From a virus: DNA of 22,349 bases. The DNA lies in the IMG/VR virus record IMGVR_UViG_3300037587_000179, positions 1-22,349 of that record. One strand, 5' to 3'. This document shows positions 1 to 5,956 of this stretch, one piece after another; the stretch's first letter is position 1; every line of letters begins with the position of its first letter. A model generated the notes under the pieces. It was not told the DNA's origin and did not search any database. It saw only the letters and a program-made list of their open reading frames with translations. Made by a program: the position numbers and the translations under genes.

Positions 1-302
1 GTCACGGGGGAAAGAAAGCGACTCCTCCGAAAGACGATAGCGGAAAGGCGTATCCGATGGCGAAATTCGTGGTCTCCGGTGTGGAGAAATTGTTGACGAA
101 ATTTGACGCGTTGGACCTTTTCAAAAACGCGAAAGAATATCTCGGGAAAGAGGAGTATTATAAAATCCTCAATTCATACGGGATCGAAAAATCAAACAAG
201 ATCGCGCTTGAGGATATGCGAGAGATTTACGAGGCGATGATCGCGGCATATCAAGAGCGAATTTCGAAAACAAAAACAGAGAAACCAAAAGAGAAAAAAT
301 GA
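1..302 (+). CDS. C-terminal part of an unidentified phage protein (possibly a recombinase tail)
   Basis: The reading frame is open from base 3 to the stop at 300-302, so this is probably the 3' end of a gene that starts outside the window. A start at ATG 57 (81 residues) is also possible; a weak purine stretch (GGAAAGG, 43-49) precedes it. The visible part is charged and probably helical: a helical segment, then a Tyr-rich stretch (KEEYYKILNSYG), then a Lys-rich tail. That tail style, with a single-strand-processing nuclease two genes downstream, recalls the C-terminal ends of phage Erf/RecT-like annealing proteins, but no diagnostic core domain is in view. The recombinase idea is inference from context. 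The stop overlaps the next start as ATGA, implying translational coupling. Confidence 0.6.
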   Translation, partial: HGGKKATPPKDDSGKAYPMAKFVVSGVEKLLTKFDALDLFKNAKEYLGKEEYYKILNSYGIEKSNKIALEDMREIYEAMIAAYQERISKTKTEKPKEKK

Positions 303-520
303 GCGAATTAACACAATGTAATTATTGTGGTTTGCAACAAACAAAAAGACACGCCAAAGAAAAGGGGATGAAAGTAACTTTGTTTCCATCTAGATTTATG
401 GGAGGGACAGATGTTTTTGTCCACCCTAAAGATGTGAAGATCAAGGATCAACAAGGCGAAGATCGAGAGAAATACCTTTCGTCTTGGATGATGAAAATTG
501 GCGATAGGTGTGAATGTTAA
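299..520 (+). CDS. Small conserved-type phage protein with terminal Cys pairs
   Basis: 73 residues, start codon overlapping the previous stop (ATGA). Two cysteine pairs sit at the ends: C7-x2-C10 (QCNYCG) and C71-x-C73 at the very C-terminus. Between them are a basic patch (KRHAKEKG) and a segment with GGTDVFVHPKDV. The paired cysteines could hold one zinc ion and bring the two ends together, giving a small zinc-ribbon-like fold; this is inference. Proteins of this layout are familiar as unnamed small genes in the replication or recombination regions of tailed phages, and the neighbouring nuclease fits that. I cannot assign a biochemical function. Confidence 0.8.
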   Translation: MSELTQCNYCGLQQTKRHAKEKGMKVTLFPSRFMGGTDVFVHPKDVKIKDQQGEDREKYLSSWMMKIGDRCEC

Positions 521-530
521 AGGAGAAAAA

Positions 531-1229
531 ATGACAACAAAAAGACGTGAAACGGAAAAGTATTCGGCGCGTGTTGGAGCGCGTGAGTATTATTACAACG
601 CCGCCGGACAAAAGGTTGAGGGCGTAACGACGGTTCTCAACATCGCGGACAAACCCGCGCTTGTTTATTGGGCGTGGGATTTGGGGATGAAAAAAATTGA
701 CTATCGGAAATATACCGATGAGGTCAAAGAGGTCGGGACGCTTGTCCACGACATGATCCGAGCGTCGTTCGCCGGGAAATCGTTCCTCCATTTGTTCAAG
801 AATTATCGCGAATGGGAGATCAAGCGCGCGAAAGAATCGTTCAAGAAATTCGAGGCGTGGAGAGAGGCGCATAAGGTCAAGGTCATCAAAACCGAATACA
901 TCGTGATCTCGGAGAAATATCAATACGGCGGACGGTTCGATTTGTTGGCGGAGATCGACGGAATCCTCACGCTCGACGATTGGAAAACCGGGAAACGTGT
1001 TTTTAAAGAACACTCTTTCCAATGCGCGGCGTATGCAAAGGCATTGGAGGAACAAGATGGGATCAAGGTCGATCGCCTAATGATCGTCAACGTCCCACGT
1101 CAAAAGGCGGACACGTGGGACGAGGTTTCGATCACGGATCAAGACGTGATTGATAAAAACTTCGACGTGTTCAAGGGATTTCTACTCGCACACACGGCAC
1201 AAAAAAGTTTAGGCGTTCGTTGGAGTTAA
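531..1229 (+). CDS. PD-(D/E)XK nuclease, RecB/Cas4-like phage exonuclease
   Basis: 232 residues from ATG 531, preceded by AAAGGAG six bases upstream; an in-frame ATG at 498 lies inside the preceding gene and lacks such a site. The nuclease core is readable in order: H73 in GTLVHDM (the RecB-family His), D137 in GGRFDLL, the D-x-K centre LDDWKTGK (D150, K152), then Q164-x3-Y168 (QCAAY), the motif that closes the RecB/Cas4-type active site. In this family the acidic residues and Lys bind metal ions and cut DNA, usually as a 5'-3' exonuclease that makes single strands for recombination. No iron-sulfur Cys set is present, so it is nearer the phage exonuclease group than Cas4. It sits between a putative recombinase tail and the replication initiator, which fits DNA replication/recombination. 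Confidence 0.9.
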   Translation: MTTKRRETEKYSARVGAREYYYNAAGQKVEGVTTVLNIADKPALVYWAWDLGMKKIDYRKYTDEVKEVGTLVHDMIRASFAGKSFLHLFKNYREWEIKRAKESFKKFEAWREAHKVKVIKTEYIVISEKYQYGGRFDLLAEIDGILTLDDWKTGKRVFKEHSFQCAAYAKALEEQDGIKVDRLMIVNVPRQKADTWDEVSITDQDVIDKNFDVFKGFLLAHTAQKSLGVRWS

Positions 1230-1236
1230 GTTTATC

Positions 1237-1305
1237 GGGGAGCGCGGACCCTCCTTTCAATCCTTTTGATTGGATAGTCTGACATGATAAAAACCCGCGC
1301 TCCCC
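1237..1305 (+). other. Long-range inverted repeat between nuclease and initiator genes
   Basis: An 11-base perfect inverted repeat, GGGGAGCGCGG (1237-1247) and CCGCGCTCCCC (1295-1305), encloses 47 bases. The loop contains a smaller hairpin (CAATC / GATTG near 1258-1272). The RNA would form a long closing stem with an inner hairpin. It is followed by CTTTC and then an A-run, not a clean U-tract, so it may be a weak terminator, a processing site or a structured leader for the initiator gene at 1331. The 3' arm plus flank (CGCGCTCCCCTTT) recurs in the terminator at 7186-7225. Confidence 0.55.
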
Positions 1306-1330
1306 TTTCAAAAAAAAGGAGTCGTCAACA

Positions 1331-2101
1331 ATGGCGAAAGGACGAATGATAAACAAGCGGTTATGTAAATCAAAGAAATATGCGGAATTATCCTCGGATC
1401 GATCGCGCGTTTTATATGTTTTGATGTATATCAACGCGGATCGGGAGGGTCGGGTCGATGGCGATCCGGAGGAAATAAAGGACGAGTTTTGTACGAAATT
1501 AAAATACACTCATCGGAAAATTGCGGAGTCGGTTGTCGAATTGCATGACGTTGGATTGATAAAATTATACGAGGTCAATGACCGTCCGTATATTCAATTT
1601 TTAGAATTCGATAAATATCAACCGGGATTACGGAAAGACAGGGAGGCGACCTCAGAGATTCCGGACCCGGTCCGGAGTAGGTCCGGATTAACTCCCTCTT
1701 TATATTTAAGTTTAAGTTTAAGTTTAAGTTTAAAAAGACACTATGCGGGAAAAAATAAACCTCCAAAAAAGAAACCAAAAAAAGAAACGGTCAAAATCAA
1801 AAAAGACGGAAAGGAAATCGAGGTTTCATTCGATGAGGCATTTGATTATTGGTACAAGTCATATCCGAAACACGTCAATCCAAAGGTTGCACTCGAAAAG
1901 TTTAAGGCGCGTTGTCGTCAAGGTCAATTCGATGAGATCGACGCGGGTCTCACGGGATATCTAAATCACATTAGAAATGAATTGGATCGGCGAGGGATCG
2001 AGCTAAAAGAAATGATGCCATACATTTTATATCCTCAAACATTTTTGAACAAGGATCGATGGAAAGAATTTATCGGCGTCAAAAGGATCGTGAATCTATG
2101 A
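1331..2101 (+). CDS. Phage replication initiator / replisome organiser (winged-helix, DnaD-like)
   Basis: 256 residues; AAGGAG lies 9 bases before the ATG. Residues 1 to about 95 read as a winged-helix domain of the phage replisome-organiser type (SSDRSRVLYVLMYINADREG, then a recognition-helix-like stretch and a strand pair ending YIQFLEFDKYQ). A low-complexity linker follows: Arg/Ser-rich, then a run of Ser-Leu repeats at 125-134, then a Lys/Pro-rich stretch to about 160. The C-terminal domain (165-256, FDEAFDYWYKSYPK to QTFLNKDRW) resembles the end domain of phage replication proteins that recruit helicase or its loader. In lambda-type phages such initiators bind repeats inside their own gene, and phased repeats are seen here at 1658-1733. 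Its stop overlaps the next ATG. Confidence 0.8.
   Translation: MAKGRMINKRLCKSKKYAELSSDRSRVLYVLMYINADREGRVDGDPEEIKDEFCTKLKYTHRKIAESVVELHDVGLIKLYEVNDRPYIQFLEFDKYQPGLRKDREATSEIPDPVRSRSGLTPSLYLSLSLSLSLKRHYAGKNKPPKKKPKKETVKIKKDGKEIEVSFDEAFDYWYKSYPKHVNPKVALEKFKARCRQGQFDEIDAGLTGYLNHIRNELDRRGIELKEMMPYILYPQTFLNKDRWKEFIGVKRIVNL
1658..1690 (+). repeat. Three 11-bp phased TCCGGA direct repeats (candidate iterons)
   Basis: Three consecutive 11-base units each carry TCCGGA at the same position: ATTCCGGACCC (1658), GGTCCGGAGTA (1669), GGTCCGGATTA (1680). The core is a palindrome, and the period is about one helical turn. Because 11 is not a multiple of 3, the repeat falls in all three codon phases and cannot result from a repeated peptide. 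It lies inside the initiator gene just before an AT-rich repeat, the arrangement expected of an origin. TCCGG words are frequent in this genome, so chance is not excluded. Confidence 0.5.
1705..1733 (+). repeat. AT-rich TTTAAG hexamer array (candidate DNA unwinding element)
   Basis: Four perfect TTTAAG units (1705-1728) plus a partial TTTAA (1729-1733), flanked by TATA and AAAAA. It encodes the Ser-Leu repeat of the initiator linker. Low melting energy directly next to three phased TCCGGA repeats suggests the melting region of a replication origin inside the gene, as in lambda O. Slippage-driven copy number variation is also expected for such an array. Confidence 0.55.
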
Positions 2102-2274
2102 TTAAAACAATTGGACGGTTTTCAATTAGTGTTGGCGATCCTCCTCAATATTGGATTCATTTGACCATTGATGGCGATATAATGAAACCGATCTTGTTAA
2201 GCGAGGAGGAGGCGAGAGATTTAAAATACACGATGGAATCGGCGTTGAGGCATATTCAATCGAGGAAAAAATGA
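2098..2274 (+). CDS. Small protein of unknown function downstream of the initiator
   Basis: 58 residues from ATG 2098, which overlaps the initiator stop (ATGA); AAAAGGA lies 8-14 bases upstream. A longer in-frame version from 2059 would run 39 bases back into the initiator and is not needed. The N-terminal half looks like beta strands (TIGRFSISVG, YWIHLTIDG), the C-terminal half is a charged helix starting LLSEEEARDLKYTMESALRHI. This looks like a compact one-domain alpha/beta protein. I do not recognise the family. Position and coupling to the initiator suggest an accessory role in early functions. Confidence 0.7.
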   Translation: MIKTIGRFSISVGDPPQYWIHLTIDGDIMKPILLSEEEARDLKYTMESALRHIQSRKK

Positions 2275-2288
2275 CGCAATTATCCGAA

Positions 2289-2303
2289 ATATGTTAAACA
2301 TAT
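2289..2303. promoter_or_regulatory. 15-bp perfect dyad, possible operator
   Basis: ATATGTT-A-AACATAT is a perfect palindrome around a single central base, in the 61-base gap between two genes. Short AT-rich dyads of this size are typical of operators for small helix-turn-helix regulators. No regulator gene is seen nearby and no clear -35/-10 pair overlaps it, so the role is a guess. Confidence 0.3.
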
Positions 2304-2335
2304 AAAGGTGATGAAAATTTAAAGGAGGCATAAGA

Positions 2336-3655
2336 ATGAACGAACAAGAAAAGATTGAAACGATTAATCGATTAAAGGCGAATCGACGGAACATTAATTT
2401 CGTCAATTCAAACTTTAATCCGGGTGCGTGGATCAAAGAAAGTTTAAGAGAAAACAAAGTTACGTTGACGACTATAGTTGATCTACTCGAAGAATCTCCG
2501 GTTCCTCCCGAACCCGAACCGGGATTTCACATTTGTAAATATCCACTCGACGAGGTCGGAAAGGTCAATGGATGGTCCGGGTTTGGATATGAATCCCTCC
2601 CGATGAAACCCGTCCCGGATATTTTGACGGATGAATTATGGACGGAATGTTCGGACCTATTGGCAAAGAACGCGGTTAATTTCATTCGGTTCTTCGCGTC
2701 CATCACGGAAAGTCAAGAGTATATCGATGCGTCATATCATCCGGTCGCGAGGGTAACTGAACCGGATATCGCTGAGGAGGTCCGCGCATGGGATTGTTTG
2801 AAAATGGACCCGACATACATCGCGAAAGTCTCGTCGCGTCTCGATGATTTTCATGATCGAAAAGTGACGACGGAGGTCACGATGGGATCGGGGATCAAGG
2901 GTGTCGCGAACCGGTGGGATCATTCTTATTTCAACGGAAAGAATAATATCAACGGGACAACGACGGACCTCGGTCGATTCTATGATGACGAAAGAACAAT
3001 GGAGGTTTACCGGACGTTCATTCAAAACTATGCGCTCACATTTAACTCGCCATATATGAAATTCCGGTTGTTGAATGAGGCGGAGGCGGCGACCGGGCGA
3101 CTCATCAAGTGGAACGATTACATGATCAAGGGATTGACCGACGTCGGGATTCCGATCGATCGGATCATGATCCAATATTTCAACGATAGCCGCGTCTATG
3201 ATTATTTGGATCGCGGAATTTGGGTTACGGTTCACGGGATAAACTCCGAACGGACGATCGCGAAATGGTTTCAATCCGGCGATCGACGTCCGCTATTATT
3301 GAAACCGACATTTCTTTTATGCGGCGATGGTGGCGATGAATTTGGAGGCGCAGAGGGATTGGTCGGACTCGGACACAAACCGGAATACAGAAAGGCGGCG
3401 GCGAGACAAGAGAGGAACATGATCCGGATGAACCTACAGAACGGCGGGACCGGGATCGATTTCATGCCCGCGTTGACGGTCATCGATGGAATGACTCCGA
3501 ACCTCCAAAGGATCGTCGATCACGGCGAGGCGGGATTTACGACGGCGGAGTTAGCCACGTTGAGTAACAAACTTGGCGTTTATCTTGATCCCGATCTTAA
3601 TTGTCTGGGAGAATTAAGGGAGGTCCGCGCGGCATTTACGAATAACTTGCCTTAA
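2336..3655 (+). CDS. Putative TIM-barrel glycoside-hydrolase-like protein (clan GH-A pattern)
   Basis: 439 residues; a strong AAAGGAGG lies 8 bases before the ATG. After an N-terminal Pro/Glu linker (about 52-63) the protein shows the strand series of a (beta/alpha)8 barrel: NFIRFFASI (114-122), VTTEVTMG (177-184), KFRLLNEAE (242-250), DRIMIQYFND (275-284), GIWVTVHGIN (294-303), KPTFLLCGDGGDEFGG (323-338), FMPALTVIDG (376-385). An Asn-Glu pair at the end of the LLNE strand (N247, E248) matches the acid/base motif of clan GH-A glycosidases; a nucleophile could be E335 or E340. No signal peptide or membrane segment is seen, and the gene sits among replication and accessory genes, away from the structural block. 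It may be a virion-associated sugar-binding or depolymerising protein, or a cytoplasmic enzyme. The fold is inferred from pattern only. Confidence 0.5.
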   Translation: MNEQEKIETINRLKANRRNINFVNSNFNPGAWIKESLRENKVTLTTIVDLLEESPVPPEPEPGFHICKYPLDEVGKVNGWSGFGYESLPMKPVPDILTDELWTECSDLLAKNAVNFIRFFASITESQEYIDASYHPVARVTEPDIAEEVRAWDCLKMDPTYIAKVSSRLDDFHDRKVTTEVTMGSGIKGVANRWDHSYFNGKNNINGTTTDLGRFYDDERTMEVYRTFIQNYALTFNSPYMKFRLLNEAEAATGRLIKWNDYMIKGLTDVGIPIDRIMIQYFNDSRVYDYLDRGIWVTVHGINSERTIAKWFQSGDRRPLLLKPTFLLCGDGGDEFGGAEGLVGLGHKPEYRKAAARQERNMIRMNLQNGGTGIDFMPALTVIDGMTPNLQRIVDHGEAGFTTAELATLSNKLGVYLDPDLNCLGELREVRAAFTNNLP

Positions 3656-3665
3656 AGGAGGATAA

Positions 3666-3827
3666 ATGAATCCGGAAACTGAGGAAAGAATTAAAGATTT
3701 TATGGACTCTACGAAATTCGGAATGTTCACAGTAGAGGAGATGGCGGAGGGATTTAAAAAACTTTTTGACCTCTTGCCATCATGCACAGAATTCTTAGAT
3801 CGAACGAGATTTTACAAGGAAAAATAA
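3666..3827 (+). CDS. Tiny hypothetical protein (53 aa)
   Basis: ATG 3666 with an excellent AAAGGAGG (3654-3661) just upstream, overlapping the stop of the preceding gene. The product is acidic and helical (PETEERIKDFMDS, VEEMAEGFKKLFDLL), ending in a basic KEK. No recognisable motif. The strong ribosome site and tight 10-base spacing from the preceding stop support that it is translated. Function unknown. Confidence 0.65.
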   Translation: MNPETEERIKDFMDSTKFGMFTVEEMAEGFKKLFDLLPSCTEFLDRTRFYKEK

Positions 3828-3829
3828 CA

Positions 3830-4012
3830 ATGGCGAGGAAAGTATTTTGGTTTGAGAATTCGGGGAGAGTTAAGACGGCGTATTCCGAATCGAACGTCCG
3901 GGTCAATATGGACATGACGAGTTTTGTTGGCGCGTTGGAATTCAAATTTGAGATCGTCGGGGTTTGGTTTGAGAAATTCAAGGTCGGTTTCATGTTGAGG
4001 GAGAAACAATGA
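3830..4012 (+). CDS. Tiny hypothetical protein (60 aa), beta-rich
   Basis: ATG 3830 lies two bases after the preceding stop, with AAGGA about 9 bases upstream; an upstream in-frame ATG at 3782 is inside the previous gene and less likely. The product alternates hydrophobic and charged residues (KVFWFENSG, ALEFKFEIVGVWFEKFKVGFML), the look of a small beta-sheet protein. Its stop overlaps the next ATG (ATGA). Family not recognised. Confidence 0.6.
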   Translation: MARKVFWFENSGRVKTAYSESNVRVNMDMTSFVGALEFKFEIVGVWFEKFKVGFMLREKQ

Positions 4013-4260
4013 GGACGAGAGAAATAAAAATCAAATGTTGTGTCGATGACGGACGTCCGCAAGGCAAAGGATTTTCGAGTTTTTCATATTGTCCGTTATA
4101 TGATTCTGGGGATGATCATTGTCAAATGTATGGGCGGTCATTGAAAGGGGTTCCGTTTAATGAGAGACCAGAGTTTTGTCGCGTGACAAAGATCACGATT
4201 GAGGAAAAAAACATGATCGATAAAATCAAATCATGGTTTACTTTCTCATTTGTCGCGTGA
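4009..4260 (+). CDS. Small Cys-rich protein with chimeric C-terminus
   Basis: 83 residues, coupled to the previous gene by ATGA. Residues 1-68 contain cysteines in KCC (10-11), YCPL, HCQMYG and EFCRVT, probably a small metal-binding domain of the kind seen in unnamed phage proteins. The last 15 codons, starting at an internal ATG (4213, preceded by GAGGAAAAAAAC), read IDKIKSWFTF and match the first codons of the membrane-protein gene at 4821 almost base for base; the final SFVA matches the peptide encoded at 4286. The tail therefore looks like the product of local duplication and recombination. The parental protein probably ended soon after FCRVT-x-I-x-IEE, as the frame preserved in the second copy (4252-4288) shows. 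Confidence 0.65.
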   Translation: MRTREIKIKCCVDDGRPQGKGFSSFSYCPLYDSGDDHCQMYGRSLKGVPFNERPEFCRVTKITIEEKNMIDKIKSWFTFSFVA

Positions 4261-4288
4261 CGAGGATCATAATCGAGGAGGAGATATG
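4176..4288 (+). repeat. Degenerate tandem duplication of a gene junction
   Basis: Two copies about 74 bases apart: 4176-4215 and 4249-4288. Both contain TTGTCGCGTGAC, then AAGATCACGATTGAGG or GAGGATCATAATCGAGG, and end at an ATG with a purine-rich ribosome site. Each copy is followed by a short hydrophobic peptide frame that reaches TCATTTGT(C/G)GCG (about 4246 and 4325). Copy 1 keeps the upstream gene in frame; in copy 2 the same frame (CRVTRIIIEEE) is no longer joined to an upstream gene. A separate repeat links 4213-4244 to 4821-4852. Confidence 0.6.
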
Positions 4289-4368
4289 AAAGATAAGTTT
4301 TTGAAAGCGGCATGGATTTTTTTTTCATTTGTGGCGTTATCTTATTGATGGCGATACTTTTCGGATAG
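4286..4368 (+). pseudogene. Frameshifted (or -1 frameshifting) single-pass membrane peptide
   Basis: ATG 4286 has a near-perfect GAGGAGGA six bases upstream. In the start frame translation stops at 4346-4348 after 20 residues (MKDKFLKAAW then IFFSFVALSY). A run of nine T bases (4317-4325) lies in the middle. Re-reading one T (-1 shift, or one T fewer or more in the true sequence) gives a 27-residue product ending at TAG 4366-4368: a Lys-rich N-terminus followed by IFFFICGVILLMAILFG, an ideal membrane segment. Alternatives are a sequencing or assembly error in the homopolymer, a real decayed copy of a duplicated gene, or programmed slippage. Confidence 0.45.
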
Positions 4369-4383
4369 CGCAAAGGAGGAAAA

Positions 4384-4824
4384 ATGAGTGAATTTAAATT
4401 AAAAAATTATTCAACGTCCGTATCAGGAGAAAGAACAATTGCTGAAATAGAAAAAATGCTCGCAGGATTTGGGGCAACCGCCGTGATAAAAGAATATCAA
4501 TCAGATGGAACCGTATATTTTTTAGCATTTAAGATTGGCGATATGTCTTATAAATTGCCCGCAAATATCAAGGGCGTATATGAGGTTATGTATTCAAATA
4601 AACATCGATATTACGGAAGAGATTCAATGAAGAATAGGGAGGTTCAAGCATATAAGGTAGCATGGCGGATTATCAAGGATTGGCTACATGCACAATTGAG
4701 TCTTATTTCTTCGGGTCAAGCCGAACCGGAACAAGTTTTATTTCCGTATGCTTATGATGGAAAGATAACCTTATTTCAAAAATGGAAAGAACAGAAACTT
4801 TTAAATCAAGGAAAAAAGAAATGA
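4384..4824 (+). CDS. Conserved phage protein of unknown function
   Basis: 146 residues; AAAGGAGG lies six bases before the ATG. The sequence has an alpha/beta N-terminal half (TIAEIEKMLAGFGA, TVYFLAFKIGD, YKLPANI) and a helical second half with the stretch VAWRIIKDWLHAQLSLISSGQAEPEQVLFPYAYD. That second stretch is of a type I know from widespread unnamed phage proteins in the early region, where the WRIIKDW-x-xAQ helix and VLFPY tail recur. Base composition is more AT-rich than the flanking genes, suggesting a different recent history. Its stop overlaps the start of the next gene (ATGA). Function unknown. Confidence 0.8.
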   Translation: MSEFKLKNYSTSVSGERTIAEIEKMLAGFGATAVIKEYQSDGTVYFLAFKIGDMSYKLPANIKGVYEVMYSNKHRYYGRDSMKNREVQAYKVAWRIIKDWLHAQLSLISSGQAEPEQVLFPYAYDGKITLFQKWKEQKLLNQGKKK

Positions 4825-5159
4825 TCAAAAAAATCAAATCATGGTTTACGTTTCCAGAGGATTTCATCGGAAAGATTGGCGTCGCATTATGTGGCGTTCT
4901 TATCTTTGCAGTGGGGATCATGATCGGAATGGCAATCGCGACGGTCTCGATTAAAACCAATTTGTATAACGAGGCGTTCGCGGCGGATAATGCGATATGG
5001 ATTCGGATCAACGCGATCGAGAATGAGAAAGGCGATCTCATGGATCGGATCGATAAACTCGTGAGGATCATGGACCAATACGATCTCGCGATCGCGCAAA
5101 TCAAAGTATATGAGGCGAGGAAAGAAACCATGAACGTTCGATTCTCCGACAAGGATTAA
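4821..5159 (+). CDS. Single-pass membrane protein with C-terminal coiled coil
   Basis: 112 residues from ATG 4821, overlapping the previous stop; an ATG at 4782 in the same frame would overlap the preceding gene more and has no better site. A basic N-terminus (MIKKIKSW) precedes one membrane segment (about 18-41, IGKIGVALCG to GMAIA), then a helical region with heptad spacing (55-98, ending AIAQIK). The positive-inside pattern predicts N-in, C-out, the topology of inner-membrane spanins and related lysis or entry-exclusion proteins; the true role is unknown. Its first codons are repeated at 4213-4244. The stretch 5006-5093 carries eight GATC sites. Confidence 0.7.
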   Translation: MIKKIKSWFTFPEDFIGKIGVALCGVLIFAVGIMIGMAIATVSIKTNLYNEAFAADNAIWIRINAIENEKGDLMDRIDKLVRIMDQYDLAIAQIKVYEARKETMNVRFSDKD

Positions 5160-5162
5160 TCA

Positions 5163-5606
5163 GTGATAAACAAATCTCTTTTTTCGAGTGATTCTAGTGA
5201 ATGGGAAACGCCACAAAAATTTTTTGATGAATTGAACGAGGAGTTTTGTTTCACTTTAGATCCATGCGCCACTAATAAAAATGCTAAATGTGATCAATAT
5301 ATAACCAAAGGCTTTGATGGATTAAGCATAACTTGGTCTGATTACTCATCTAGCGTTTTTATGAATCCTCCATATGGTCGGGAAATTGGCAAATGGGTTA
5401 AAAAGGCATACGAAGAATCACGAAAAGGAATAATGGTAGTTTGTTTGCTTCCCGCGAGAACAGATACAAAATGGTTTCACGAATATTGCATGAAAGGAAA
5501 AATTCGTTTTCTCAGAGGACGATTATATTTTACCGATCAAAACGGTAAAAATGGACGAGCGCCTTTTCCGAGTATGATTGTGACATTCGGGGGAAAGAAA
5601 GAATGA
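5163..5606 (+). CDS. Phage DNA N6-adenine methyltransferase (Dam-like, PF05869 type)
   Basis: 147 residues from GTG 5163, with AAGGA (5151-5155) seven bases before it. The family signature is clear in order: SEWETPQKFFDELNEEF (12-28), LDPCATNKNAKCDQYI (32-47), DGLSITW (52-58), the catalytic MNPPYGR (67-73, the NPPY tetrad that flips and binds the target adenine), GKWVKKAYEE, VVCLLPARTDTKWFHEY, IRFLRGRLYF, and APFPSMIVTFGG at the end. It uses S-adenosylmethionine; the recognised site cannot be read from the sequence. Length is normal for the small phage members. It is more AT-rich than its neighbours, suggesting separate acquisition. Likely roles are protection of the phage genome from host restriction or timing of replication or packaging. 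Confidence 0.93.
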   Translation: MINKSLFSSDSSEWETPQKFFDELNEEFCFTLDPCATNKNAKCDQYITKGFDGLSITWSDYSSSVFMNPPYGREIGKWVKKAYEESRKGIMVVCLLPARTDTKWFHEYCMKGKIRFLRGRLYFTDQNGKNGRAPFPSMIVTFGGKKE

Positions 5607-5947
5607 CCATTCCTGAGATCGTCTTTGACATTATCCAGAAAGATTACAGAGGGCGCGAAAATGCCATCACCCGCGATGACTTGAGAGAAAGGCTTGAGTT
5701 GTGGGATATCATTATTTCCGATAGAAAACTCAGGGACATTTACAGTAAACTCCCAATATGCACTTGTGATCAAGGCGTGTTTTATCCCGTTCGTATCCAA
5801 GAAATTGAGGAATATCGGCAGTATTTAAAGAGCAAGGCGATCCCCCTTTTTGAGCGTTGGAAAATGGTAGCGCAAGCGCATCCTAATTTATTATCAACGA
5901 GAGGGAGGCAGATGGATTTGTTTGAGGATGCAAAAAATTTATTTTAG
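5603..5947 (+). CDS. Small phage protein, winged-helix-like
   Basis: 114 residues, coupled to the methyltransferase by ATGA. The N-terminal part (IPEIVFDIIQKDYRGRENAITRDD in two helices, then ISDRKLRDIYSKL) reads like a helix-turn-helix or winged-helix unit, followed by a strand pair with two cysteines (ICTCDQGVFYPV) and a C-terminal helix with HPNLLSTRG. Small proteins of this layout are common in phage early regions, often near replication or modification genes. DNA binding is plausible but inferred. AT-rich composition matches the methyltransferase just upstream, so the two may have been acquired together. Confidence 0.7.
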   Translation: MTIPEIVFDIIQKDYRGRENAITRDDLRERLELWDIIISDRKLRDIYSKLPICTCDQGVFYPVRIQEIEEYRQYLKSKAIPLFERWKMVAQAHPNLLSTRGRQMDLFEDAKNLF

Positions 5948-5956
5948 GAGGCAAAA

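Noticed and set aside
441-1055. Long antisense open frame (204 codons) opposite the PD-(D/E)XK nuclease gene
   Set aside because: It mirrors the codon bias of the sense gene, has no ribosome site and no recognisable domain; the sense frame holds all nuclease motifs.
2732-3274. Antisense open frame (180 codons) opposite the glycosidase-like gene
   Set aside because: Composition-driven shadow, with many Asp/Arg/Ile from reverse-read GATC-rich codons; no ribosome site and no neighbour on that strand.
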